25,991 nt of DNA, from IMG/VR virus record IMGVR_UViG_3300035698_010148, positions 1-25,991 of that record. The stretch is one strand, 5' to 3'. The notes below the pieces were generated by a model. It ran no database searches. It was not told where the DNA came from and saw only the letters and a list, made by a program, of their open reading frames with translations. A program made the position numbers and the translations under genes. Positions 8,286 through 17,900 of the stretch are shown one piece after another. Source of the stretch: a virus. The stretch's first letter is position 1. Every line of letters begins with the position of its first letter.

Positions 8286-8933
8286 ATGGCAGGGGATATA
8301 AGTGATGATATGGTAACAAGATTAGGAATAAGGCTAGAAGATACTGAAGAAAATACTTACAGCTCAGCTATGAAATTTTCTGCTTTAAATACTGCACAAT
8401 TATATGTATGTAGAAATATAAACAAAGCATATTTAGGGCAACTTGAAGAAGCTGACACTGCGAGAGCGCAAACAGCGAATACACTTGCTTTTACTGCTCT
8501 GACTGGCGGTACATATACATTACTTGGAGGAAGTGATGATTTTATCATTTCTGTTCAAGATGATTCTACCGATGACTATATGGCGAAAACCACACTCAAA
8601 GAACAGAAATCATTAGAAAACCCGTGGATCGCTGGCGGTGCAACAAATTTTATATGGTGGGCGTTTGATGAAAAAATCTATACAAAAGGTGGAGCAACAA
8701 CTAGCAAGATACTTGTAGCGTTCTACAGGACACCTACTACCATGACAACATCTGTTGATCCTGAATTAAGCAGGGGACTATATAATTTAATAGTGACATT
8801 GGCTGAAGCAGAGTTATGGACCAGCAGTGAAGAAGTTCCTAGGCATATTGTTGCTTGGGAAAGTGCGATGAGACAAATAAAGATATTAAATGAAAAATAT
8901 GAACGTCCTGTCGAAGTCGGACCAGGTAAATAA
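8286..8933 (+). CDS. Adaptor-like virion protein, tandem paralogue A
   Basis: A 215-residue protein beginning MAGDISDDMVTRLGIRLED. Its layout is a helical start (about 1-55), a beta-rich middle (about 70-150, with a NFIWWAFDEKIYTKG strand), a PTTMTTSVDPELSRG segment and a C-terminal helix (LYNLIVTLAEAELWTSSEEV, then MRQIKILNEKYE). It is a clear paralogue of the next gene: same length, same MAGDISD start, and the shared MTT..DP.L and AEAELWT blocks. It also resembles the 221-residue adaptor at 3465. It is probably a neck or tail-ring subunit. AAAAGGAG precedes the ATG with good spacing. Confidence 0.55.
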   Translation: MAGDISDDMVTRLGIRLEDTEENTYSSAMKFSALNTAQLYVCRNINKAYLGQLEEADTARAQTANTLAFTALTGGTYTLLGGSDDFIISVQDDSTDDYMAKTTLKEQKSLENPWIAGGATNFIWWAFDEKIYTKGGATTSKILVAFYRTPTTMTTSVDPELSRGLYNLIVTLAEAELWTSSEEVPRHIVAWESAMRQIKILNEKYERPVEVGPGK

Positions 8934-8945
8934 AGGAGATAGATT

Positions 8946-9593
8946 ATGGCAGGGGATATTAGTGATGCTTTAGTAAGTAAGTTACAAATAAGAATGGAAA
9001 ATCCAGAAGGTGATAAGTTTACTCCAACAATGTGTCTGAAAGCATTGGATTATGCGCATCTAACAACTGTCAACTTATTGAGACCTGAATATTTAGCAGA
9101 ATTCCAAGCTGTTGATTCAGCAAACACAATGACAGCAAATGCAATAGATATTAGCGATTTAGGTAACGTACCGTTACAATACAATGAAGGTATTTTAATG
9201 GTACAGCATGATATCTCTGGTGAATATTTTCAGCGTGTGCATCCTAGTAGGTTACGTAGGTACGAAAATACGTATATAACCGGTGACACAACAAATAGAA
9301 TATATTGGGTGCTTGGTGGCAAAATAATTACAAGAGGGGCTGCTGCTGAAACAAACGATATAACTGTTTATATTTTGAAGAGAACAGTTGAAATGACGAC
9401 TGATGTTGACCCTGTGTTGAATTCGTTGTATCATAACATAATACTCAATTTCGCGGAAGCCGAACTTTGGACAACGAACAAAACTTTAGAAAGAAGAAAA
9501 GTTAAATTAGAAGAAGCATATGCTCAAATAGAGGCATTAAACGCAAAATATATTGTGCCTTTGGGAATAGGTGTTACTAACCTAAATCGTTGA
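8946..9593 (+). CDS. Adaptor-like virion protein, tandem paralogue B
   Basis: A 215-residue tandem copy of the gene before, beginning MAGDISDALVSKLQIRMEN. It keeps the same order: a helical N-terminus, a beta middle (RIYWVLGGKIITRGAAAETND), the VEMTTDVDPVLNSLYHN segment and a C-terminal helix (LNFAEAELWTTN, then AYAQIEALNAKYIVP). Most positions have diverged, so the duplication is old, but the ribosome site and first codons are identical to the first copy over 28 bases. The two may form a mixed ring or act at different tail positions. This is inference. The gene is followed by HNH copy 3. Confidence 0.55.
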   Translation: MAGDISDALVSKLQIRMENPEGDKFTPTMCLKALDYAHLTTVNLLRPEYLAEFQAVDSANTMTANAIDISDLGNVPLQYNEGILMVQHDISGEYFQRVHPSRLRRYENTYITGDTTNRIYWVLGGKIITRGAAAETNDITVYILKRTVEMTTDVDPVLNSLYHNIILNFAEAELWTTNKTLERRKVKLEEAYAQIEALNAKYIVPLGIGVTNLNR

Positions 9594-9606
9594 AAACAAA
9601 GGGTTT

Positions 9607-10437
9607 ATGTTGATTAATCAAGCTAAATTATGTAAACGATGTAATACTGAAAAATCATTAAACGAGTTTAGGATGAAAGGGAAGTATTGTTCTTCTGATT
9701 GTCGTGAATGCGAAAGAGATTATCAACGTGATTATCGAGAGAACAATCCAGAGAAAGTCAAAGCTAAAGCAAAAAAACATTATGAACACAACAAGGAAAA
9801 ATTACTTTCAGATAGTCGAGAATATAGAAAGAATAATCCAGAGAAAAGAAGGGAAGCTACCAAAAAGTCATATTATAAAAATATTGAGGAAAATAGGAAA
9901 AAAGGTAGAATAAAGGCTAAAAAATGGCGAGATGCCAATAGAGAGAAATATCTTGCAAGTAAGAAAAGAACTTATAAGAAACATAGGGAGCAATATATTG
10001 CTTACAGTAAAGAGTGGGGATTACAAAATAAGGATAAAATAAAACAATATAAAATTGATGAATATCAAAGAAATAAAATAAAGTTGCAGTTCAGATTAAA
10101 TGGTTTGATGAGTGGTAGGATGCGTGATTCGCTGAAAGCAGGAAGTAATTCTAAAAACGGTCGTCACTGGGAAGATTTAGTTCCGTACAATGTTCAGCAG
10201 TTAAAAGAACACTTAAAGTTTACTATGCCAGAAGGATACACTTGGGATGATTATATGAATGGAGAATTACACATAGACCACATAATACCAATTTCAGTGT
10301 TTAATTTTAGTAGTCCGGAGCACATAGATTTTAAACGTTGCTGGGCGTTAGACAATTTACAACTATTGCTAGCAAAAGAAAATTTAGTAAAAAACAATAG
10401 ATTAGAACAATCGTTTCAACCGAGCTTAGCTTTATAG
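9607..10437 (+). CDS. HNH homing endonuclease (copy 3, longest)
   Basis: A 276-residue free-standing HNH endonuclease. The N-terminal zinc finger has C9, C12, C28, C32 and C35. A long basic region (about 38-155) contains repeated NNPEK-like units (RENNPEKVKAK, RKNNPEKRREA) that probably track the DNA groove. The GRHWEDLVPYN block (186-196) leads to the HNH core with H222-I-D-H225, N250 and N259. AAAGGG precedes the ATG. Copies 1 and 2 have one or two NNPE-type units, so copy number in the DNA-binding arm accounts for much of the length difference. A 56-base core segment (10282-10337) is identical to copy 2. It separates the adaptor paralogues from the ejection genes. Confidence 0.88.
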   Translation: MLINQAKLCKRCNTEKSLNEFRMKGKYCSSDCRECERDYQRDYRENNPEKVKAKAKKHYEHNKEKLLSDSREYRKNNPEKRREATKKSYYKNIEENRKKGRIKAKKWRDANREKYLASKKRTYKKHREQYIAYSKEWGLQNKDKIKQYKIDEYQRNKIKLQFRLNGLMSGRMRDSLKAGSNSKNGRHWEDLVPYNVQQLKEHLKFTMPEGYTWDDYMNGELHIDHIIPISVFNFSSPEHIDFKRCWALDNLQLLLAKENLVKNNRLEQSFQPSLAL

Positions 10438-10448
10438 ATAAGGAGGGT

Positions 10449-11102
10449 ATGATGGCACTTTTTACAGCTCTTGCACTTGGAGGAGCAGCGATAAAAATGG
10501 GATCAAAATATTATGCAAAAAAGAAAAACAAGCCAAAGCAATTTGAGCATTCTTATCAAGGAAGGTTCTTAAAAGGATTATCGGAAACAGGTATTTATAG
10601 TCCAGAGGTAAAAAGAAACCTTATGGGAAGAATGGGTAGCGAACTTGGAGGCGTTGCATCAAGACGTACAGCTCAAAACAGGGGTTATCTGGCAAGTAAA
10701 GGGATGACTGGCGGCATGGGTGGAGCCTCTATATCAGCCGCAAAACTTATGGATGCTCCGACCCGTGATATGCAAAGAACGATGGGCAAGGAGTCATTAA
10801 GGCTTGAAACTGAAAATGAAATGTCAAAACTAAATGCAAGAGAGAAACTTTCTACCGGAAAAGATATATCAAGAGAGAAAAAACGCGCATGGCGATCTGA
10901 TTTCTATGGCTCTATGGGAGAAGATATTGGCAATGTCGCAACGGGAGCTATGGGTGGAGGGCTTAAAGGTGCAGGAATGAGTTCTATGCTTGGTGGGCAA
11001 AATTATCTAGGCATGAAACAGTACCAAAGTGACGATGAGTTGAATTCAGAGTATGAAAGAATAATGCAATTAATGGGTGGTGGTGGAAATTCTGTATACT
11101 AA
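10449..11102 (+). CDS. Internal virion / ejection-type protein (217 aa)
   Basis: A Gly-, Ala- and Met-rich protein starting ALFTALALGGAAIKMGSKYY, a short hydrophobic N-terminus followed by a Lys-rich segment. A long helical middle and Gly-rich patches follow (GMTGGMGGASIS, GAMGGGLKGAGM). Small proteins of this look are encoded before the large internal proteins of podoviruses (T7 gp14 or P22 gp7 position) and are ejected to form part of the channel into the cell. The assignment rests on position and composition, not on a recognised domain. AGGAGG at 10441-10446 sits 2 bases before the first ATG but 5 before the second (10452), so MALF is the likelier start. Confidence 0.5.
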   Translation: MMALFTALALGGAAIKMGSKYYAKKKNKPKQFEHSYQGRFLKGLSETGIYSPEVKRNLMGRMGSELGGVASRRTAQNRGYLASKGMTGGMGGASISAAKLMDAPTRDMQRTMGKESLRLETENEMSKLNAREKLSTGKDISREKKRAWRSDFYGSMGEDIGNVATGAMGGGLKGAGMSSMLGGQNYLGMKQYQSDDELNSEYERIMQLMGGGGNSVY

Positions 11103-11118
11103 ATAAAGGCAGGACAAA

Positions 11119-11967
11119 ATGGATCAAGCCGAAAGAAGAATGAAACAAAAATTTATTGAGGATTATTACAGGAGCCAACAGCCTGTTCCTGCAGAGCTTC
11201 CAGCTACCGAAAAAGAAAGAGCTGGCGCAAGAATAGGTAGTCAGGGCTATCTTCGCGGAGAATATGGACAGCAACAGGGATTAAAGTGGCCTGGAAGTGC
11301 TCAGGCACATGCGGACTCACTTATAACTGACGCAATCCCTTCAAGAGAGCAGAGCAGATTAGGCAGTAAGGTTTCGATTCCGGATTCAGTTGCATATTAT
11401 GGGAACAGAATGGGTGATTCAACGCTTCCCGCAGCAGATCGATTTGGAGCTAAAGGCAAATTTGAAGATTATAAAGGACTGCAAAGAGATATTGACCCGG
11501 TAAAAGGCAGACTGGCTGATATAGCGGAAGCTGAGGATGATCTTAGTAGCCGTGATCCTGCTGTAAGAGAAAAAGCAAGGAACTATTTGGCAACAGAAGG
11601 CGAAAGCGCAGACTTGAGAGCAAAATCACCGACTCCTCCTAAGGAAACAAAGGTTGATTTGCCAACAGCACGGAATAAATATAGTACTGCACTTGCGAAG
11701 TTGAATAAGCTAAGAAGTACACCAGTAATGACTCCCGAGATGTTTGAAGGCTTAATGAAAGATAATCCATTCGCGGCGCTTGTGTTTGCCGAGAAAGGTG
11801 TTACCAGCAGCAAACAGGTAGATAAAGAGACAATGGAAGCACTAGACGCTGCCTTGCAGAACGAAGTTGATAACTGGAAAAAGTATATTGACGATGAAGA
11901 ATATAATGAAAAAGTCACCGTTGGTGAAAACGGAATGATAGATATCAAGGGACTACTTGATGAATAA
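11119..11967 (+). CDS. Internal virion-type protein, unknown (282 aa)
   Basis: A hydrophilic, mostly helical protein with no membrane segment. Notable regions are an N-terminal basic helix (AERRMKQKFIEDYYRSQQP), a disordered-looking middle, and a C-terminal half from about 185 (DLPTARNKYSTALAKLNKL, then TPEMFEGLMKDNPFAALVFA and an acidic tail). No family is recognised. It lies between a probable ejection protein and the giant polyvalent protein and overlaps the start of the latter by 8 bases, so it is likely co-translated and part of the same ejected set. That is inference. AAAGGCAGGA precedes the ATG. Confidence 0.5.
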   Translation: MDQAERRMKQKFIEDYYRSQQPVPAELPATEKERAGARIGSQGYLRGEYGQQQGLKWPGSAQAHADSLITDAIPSREQSRLGSKVSIPDSVAYYGNRMGDSTLPAADRFGAKGKFEDYKGLQRDIDPVKGRLADIAEAEDDLSSRDPAVREKARNYLATEGESADLRAKSPTPPKETKVDLPTARNKYSTALAKLNKLRSTPVMTPEMFEGLMKDNPFAALVFAEKGVTSSKQVDKETMEALDAALQNEVDNWKKYIDDEEYNEKVTVGENGMIDIKGLLDE

Positions 11968-14900
11968 TAAAGATTTTGCTACTGTTAAAAATCCGAAACC
12001 AAGCAAATTAAAATTGGTACATGATGTTGTTTCTCGTACTCATAATATTGGTGATTATGATACTTTTGCAGGATTAATGCAAGACCCTTTCAAGAGAGGT
12101 ACTTTTTTCGGTGCTGTGTCTAAAGAACACGGTGGGAAGTATAATTTGGGAGATCTTGATACTTTTGCTAAATACAGCATGGAATCTGCTCCCCCTCCGA
12201 AAGATCCAATAAAAGAAATTAAAGACCCCCTTAAACTAGAGCTTAATGAATTCTTTGGCAGGAAACCGAAAGAAACGACTCCGGAGCAGGTAACAAAACC
12301 TGTTGACGTACTCGAGTACAAAGGGAAAGGTTTGCCGATAGGCGAACCTGACCAATGGCTTCCCGGGAAAATAGAAGATGATGGAATCAGACAAGAGCCA
12401 CCATTAAATATTTTTGATAGAATGAGAGATATGAAGGATAATCCTTTACAGTTCGCTCCTTTTATTAATGATGGTGAAACAATAAAGGGTTTAACAGAAG
12501 TTATGATAGCCGGTCATAAACTTAAAAATGGTACGGCAACTGATCGAGACAAGGAAATACTTCGTGATTTCTCAGGAAAAACCGAAAAGGATAAAACGTG
12601 GGCCTATAAAACACTTGATATCGCTGCTATGATACCAGCCTATGCAGGTGAATTTATGCTTACGGCAGGTCTTTACACAGTTGGTAAAAAAGCAGGACAA
12701 AAAGCTGTAAAGGAAGCTGTAGAGTTTATTGTAAAAGATAAAGCAAAGGATTTACTCGAAAAGAAAGTTGTTAAAACCGGTGCGAAAGTAGCTGCTGGTA
12801 TTGCCGGAGCTTCTTTACAAACAGTTGGTACAGGCGCATTAAAAGTACCTATCGGAACGATGGAAGGTATTGTACGAGGTGAAACACCTATACTTGCCGC
12901 GTCAAAAGCTATTAGAAACAATTGGATCGATACCGTATCTGAACATAGTGGAGGATTGCTTAAAGAAGGTGGCAGTTATATTAAGCAAGCTGGTAAACTT
13001 ATACCTGAGAACGCATTTACTTCAGCAATAGCAAGAGCGTTTAGCAAAGTTAATCCTAAAATAAAATCAGATAAAATTAAAAAGTTAGCTGAGAATACTG
13101 CTTTCCACGGAACATGGGGTGAAATGTTTGAGGAGCGTATAGCTGACTTAGGACATGCGACATTTGGAGAAGAAGAGTACAGTTTACCTACATTGTCACA
13201 AATATCATCTGAGCTTGTGGCCTTCTCTGTTCCGGGTGCTATTGGATATGGCATAAGCAAAGCTAAATCTCCATCACCTAAAGAGAGATTAAATTATGTA
13301 CAAAACACGAGAACACTCATTTCTCAAAGTGGTGATAATGAGAATAACGAAGCAGCCGAGAAGGAATTGGTAAAAATAGAGGCCGAACTTAAAGAAGATG
13401 GTTTTGAAATAAATGACCTGATAGGGCAACCGTTTGTTGAGGATATGCCAGTAAGCGCTATGTTCCTTGAAGATGAGACTTTGCCAGAAGGTGAAAAGAA
13501 AATAACACGGATCATCGAGCCTCAAATTTCTAAAAACGGTAAAATTGTTCAGCCAGGCGTTGTTGTTGTCGGTAAGGGAACAGGGAAAGCAACTCCGGAA
13601 CAGGTTTTTGATAAACAAGTTGTTGAAACATCACAAACACCGTTACAAGAGGTCGCGCCTAAAACAACAAAGATTCCCCCTGCTACTCCGGAGGACAGAG
13701 TTGCAGGTGCAAGAACTGTTATTGAAAAAGCAAAAGCAAAAAAGGAGGCCGCGGCAGTAGAGAAAGTAGCCGAAGCGAAGATTAAGAAACCTATTGCAGT
13801 TGGGAAAACAGGTAAAGCAACAACCGAATCAGGCACAGGAATAGATTTTGAATACGGTGTATATGAAGCAGATGAACTAACTGCTTCTCACGATACTCGC
13901 CTCAATGTCAATAAAGCATACCCGGAAGAGAAACAGCCTCGAGACAGGGGTAAAGTTGCTACCGAAGTACAGGTTAATAAAATAATTAAAACATTTAATC
14001 CAGAAAGACTTGGAGATAATGCTCTTGTTTCTGATGGTGCTCCAACTATTGATGACGCGGCAGTTGTTGAATCAGGGAATGTTAGAACCATAGTATTACA
14101 AAAACTATACGAAGAAGATCCTGAAAAAGCTGATATGTACCGGAAATACATAACTGATAATGCTGAAAAGTTTGGAATTGATCCAGAAACATTAAAAACA
14201 ATGAAAAATCCGGTGCTTGCAAGGAAAAGAACATCTGAAGTTGATGTAAATAAGTTTGTAAACGAGGCTAATAAACCTTCTGTAGCTGCTATGAGCGCGG
14301 GTGAACAAGCTCAATCAGACGCAAAGGCACTTTCTAATAGTAACTCATTAAATCTATTCCAGCCCGGGGAAACAGGTGAAATAAACACAGCAAGGAACAG
14401 GGACTTTATAAGGAAATTTTTTACCGACATTATTGGTACTACTGAATTAGGTGAATATATAACAGCAGATGGAAGTATATCACAGAAGGGCATCAATCGA
14501 ATAAGAAATGCTATCTTTGCATCGGCATTTGGCGATCCGACAGCAGTAGGAAGATTGGCCGAGAGTCCAGATGATAATGTAAAGAACATCACAAATGGCA
14601 TGGTTGCTCTTGCTCCGAGATTTGCTATGCTTAAAAATCAGATAAAGAATGAGGAACGATATGACTTTGATATTACTGACGATATTGCTAAAGCAGCCGA
14701 ACAGTTATCATTTTTGAGAGAACAGGGAACACCAGTAGAGGAGTATATTAATCAAACGTCACTTCTCGATGAAAAACTTACGCCATTGGCTAAAGATATA
14801 TTAAGAGTATTTGATACAAACAAACGATCTGCTAAAAAGATTATGGATATATTTAATACTTATATAGATGCAGTTGATAAAATTGGTGATCCAAAACAAG

Positions 14901-17900
14901 AAAGCATGTTTGGTGAAGGTGAAAAGCCTACTCATGCAGAAATATTACAAGCAGCAATTAATGAAGTGGAGGGTGAATATGTTCCACCTGATTTATTCCA
15001 AGCCGAGACTGAGCGTAGTGAAGAAATTGGAAAAATTGATAAAACCCAAAAAGCAGGGCAAATTGTCACGCCTGAAAAACCTGCTGACAAAGAAGTAACT
15101 AAAAAGGAACCGCAAGTAACTAAAGAAATAACTAAAAAAGCAGAAGAGGTTGTTACTAAACCAGTTGAGGAAGTTGCTAAATTGGATAAAGAAGTAACTA
15201 AAAAGGAAGTTGAAGTAATAAAAGAAAAACCTGCAGAGAAAAACATAACTGATCCGAAGCCAACCGATGCTCAAATAGAGGCCGGCAATTATAAAAAGCG
15301 TAAAATCGCTTGGAACGGTCTTACTATATCGGTAGAGAATGAAGCCAATACTTTCCGTGAAGGTACTGATAATGATGGTGAAACGTGGAAACAAAAAATG
15401 CACTATGATTATGGATATATCAACCGCACGGAAGATAAAGACGGTGATCAGATAGACATATTCATGGGGCCGAACTTGGAAGCTCCAACAGTATTTGTGG
15501 TTAATCAGATAGATCAAGGCACTGGTAAGTTTGATGAACATAAGGTGATGGCAGGCTTTGATACAAAAGAAGATGCAATAGCCGGATATTCAAAGAACTA
15601 TGAAAAAGGTTGGAAGGTTGGTGAAGTCGCTGAAATGTCCGTTGATGAATTCAAAGAATGGGCAAAAGAAGGTAAGCAGACCAAACCTGCTGAGGAAACC
15701 GAAAAAAAGATAGACACAAACGAACTGCAGGACATAATACTATCTGATGCTGATGCCGGAACAAAAACACGACAGATGCATAAATATGCAAGAGATAATG
15801 ACTTAACTGAAATAGAAGTCGAGAAAGAATCGGTTGCGAAACCAACTCCCAAAAAAGTAGTTGCTAAAGAGCCAGAAACACAATATGGCGTAAAATACAA
15901 GCCCAAAGAGCAAGGCATCACGTTAAAGGACATTAGAGAGGCGTTTCCTGCAGCCGATAACAGCGGTAGAGATTCCGAAGGAAACTATTGGGTTGATATT
16001 AACGATAGAAGGTTAAAGATATATACTGTTGAAGAAATTGAAGCTGATGAATATAAATTCAATATCGGGTATGGTAGAGAGTTAAAGCCTGGTGAAGTTG
16101 TTGTTGGAGAATATTCAGATGGTGAAATAGTTATATCTAAAAAAGGTGATAAATACACGTTAAAGCATGAAGAGTATCACTGGATAGAAGATTTAGGTGT
16201 TATAACCGGAGCTGACACAAAGGCTTTGAACAGAAAAATAGCAGAAAATAAGGGTATCGATACTAAAGATGTTACCCCGGAGGATCGGGCGCAATTCGTT
16301 GAGGATTCTATATTTGAAAAAGAGAAAGCGCAGGAAGGTTCTCATCTGTCGAAAATAATACAAAAAATAAAGGACTGGATAAGTTCATTGGTAAACATCT
16401 TTAAACGTACATCCGGCGGAGTAGTTAGGGATATACGTACCGGAGGGATATACGGAAAAAGCAAAGGAAAGAAAGTGCCTGGTGGTTATCAATCCTCTAA
16501 TGCAGAAGCAGAAGCACGTTATCAGGAAGCATTGGTGAAAGATGATTCGCTGTTTAAGCGTACAAGTGATAAGTTGGAAGTAATGAAACATAAAATACAG
16601 CGTGTCTATAAAGATTTGCCAAGGGGTACTGCTGAATTTGCTCAATTGGAATTTGATTTACTTAAACTGGCAAAACAAAAACCGATAGCCGGGGAAAGAA
16701 CTGTAACAAAACTGAATAAAGTTTTAGAAGAGATGGGTGAAGATAATCATGCGCTGTTCAGCCGTAAAGTCTTGTACGATGATTTGCTTGAAGTCTCAAA
16801 AGAAGGTAAAAAGCTTCCGTATGGGTTTGAAGCCGAAGAGTTTCAAGACGAAGTTGATAGCTTGAATGATTACATAAAAGACAATAAGGTAGTATATGAA
16901 GCTATTAAAAAAAGAAATGCGATGTGGAAAGAAGAAAGGCCGAGATACATAAAGGCTATGTCTGAAATTGGGTTTAACACGAAAGAAATGTTTAACCGGA
17001 AAAACTATTTCAGGCATCAGGTTATTGATAAAGCAATAATGAACAATATTATCGGGTCAGGTAAAAAGCTAAAAACTCCTTCATATCGTTCTTTTATGAA
17101 AAAAAGAGAAGGTAGCTTGCTCGATATAAACAGAGATTATTTGCAACCGGAGTTTGAAGTTCTTTCTCAAATGGAATATGATATTGAAATTGCTAAGACT
17201 ATTAAGGCTATTGAAAAGAATTACAGTATCGTAAATGAACTTAAAATGCAGGCTATAATTAATAATGATGCAGCGATAATGCCTTTCTTTGACAAATTGG
17301 CAAAAATAGAAAACGAAGGTAGGTCAGGAACAAAGAAAGATCCATTAACAGCAGAAGATATTTACAAAAAAATGTTACACATGAAACAAGCAATAGGGTT
17401 TAGCAAATTAAGTGAGCTTGCTGCCAAAGGCGAATTACCCGAGGGCGATAATTACGAATACGCTAATTTGATTGATACCCTTGCTGGAAACTGGCTTGAA
17501 AATAAAGACCTCCCTGCAGAGGTTCAAACACGTTTGCCGGAAAGCGCTATGAAGGAACTTATGAAATATGCCAACTGGATTATAAAAAATCATGGTGGAG
17601 AACCGGGGTCCGGCGCTGCTGCTTCTATATGGAAAGGTATTCGTGAAAAGCGTACAAAGATGAAAGATATACTTGGTTCTGATTACGTTGAATGGAAAGA
17701 CCTTATCCCAGAGGGATATACAACATGGCAACCACGCGAAGGAACCACATTCTATTTAACCGATACAATACCATCGAGTGTTGCGCAACAACTTATGAAT
17801 GATACTCTTGAAACATATGGATTAACAAAAGATGAATTAAATAAGGTTTATGCTCTAGGTGGAAAGAGAAAAGAATTTGTCGTGAAAAATGAGGTTGCTT

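Noticed and set aside
11957-11959. TTG as the start of the giant gene
   Set aside because: The next codon is ATG (11960) with AAGGGA at suitable spacing.
14993-15541. A 182-codon minus-strand frame opposite the giant gene
   Set aside because: It is antisense to the Lys/Glu-repeat linker and pyrophosphatase-like domain, and its Phe/Tyr-rich composition is a simple result of that.
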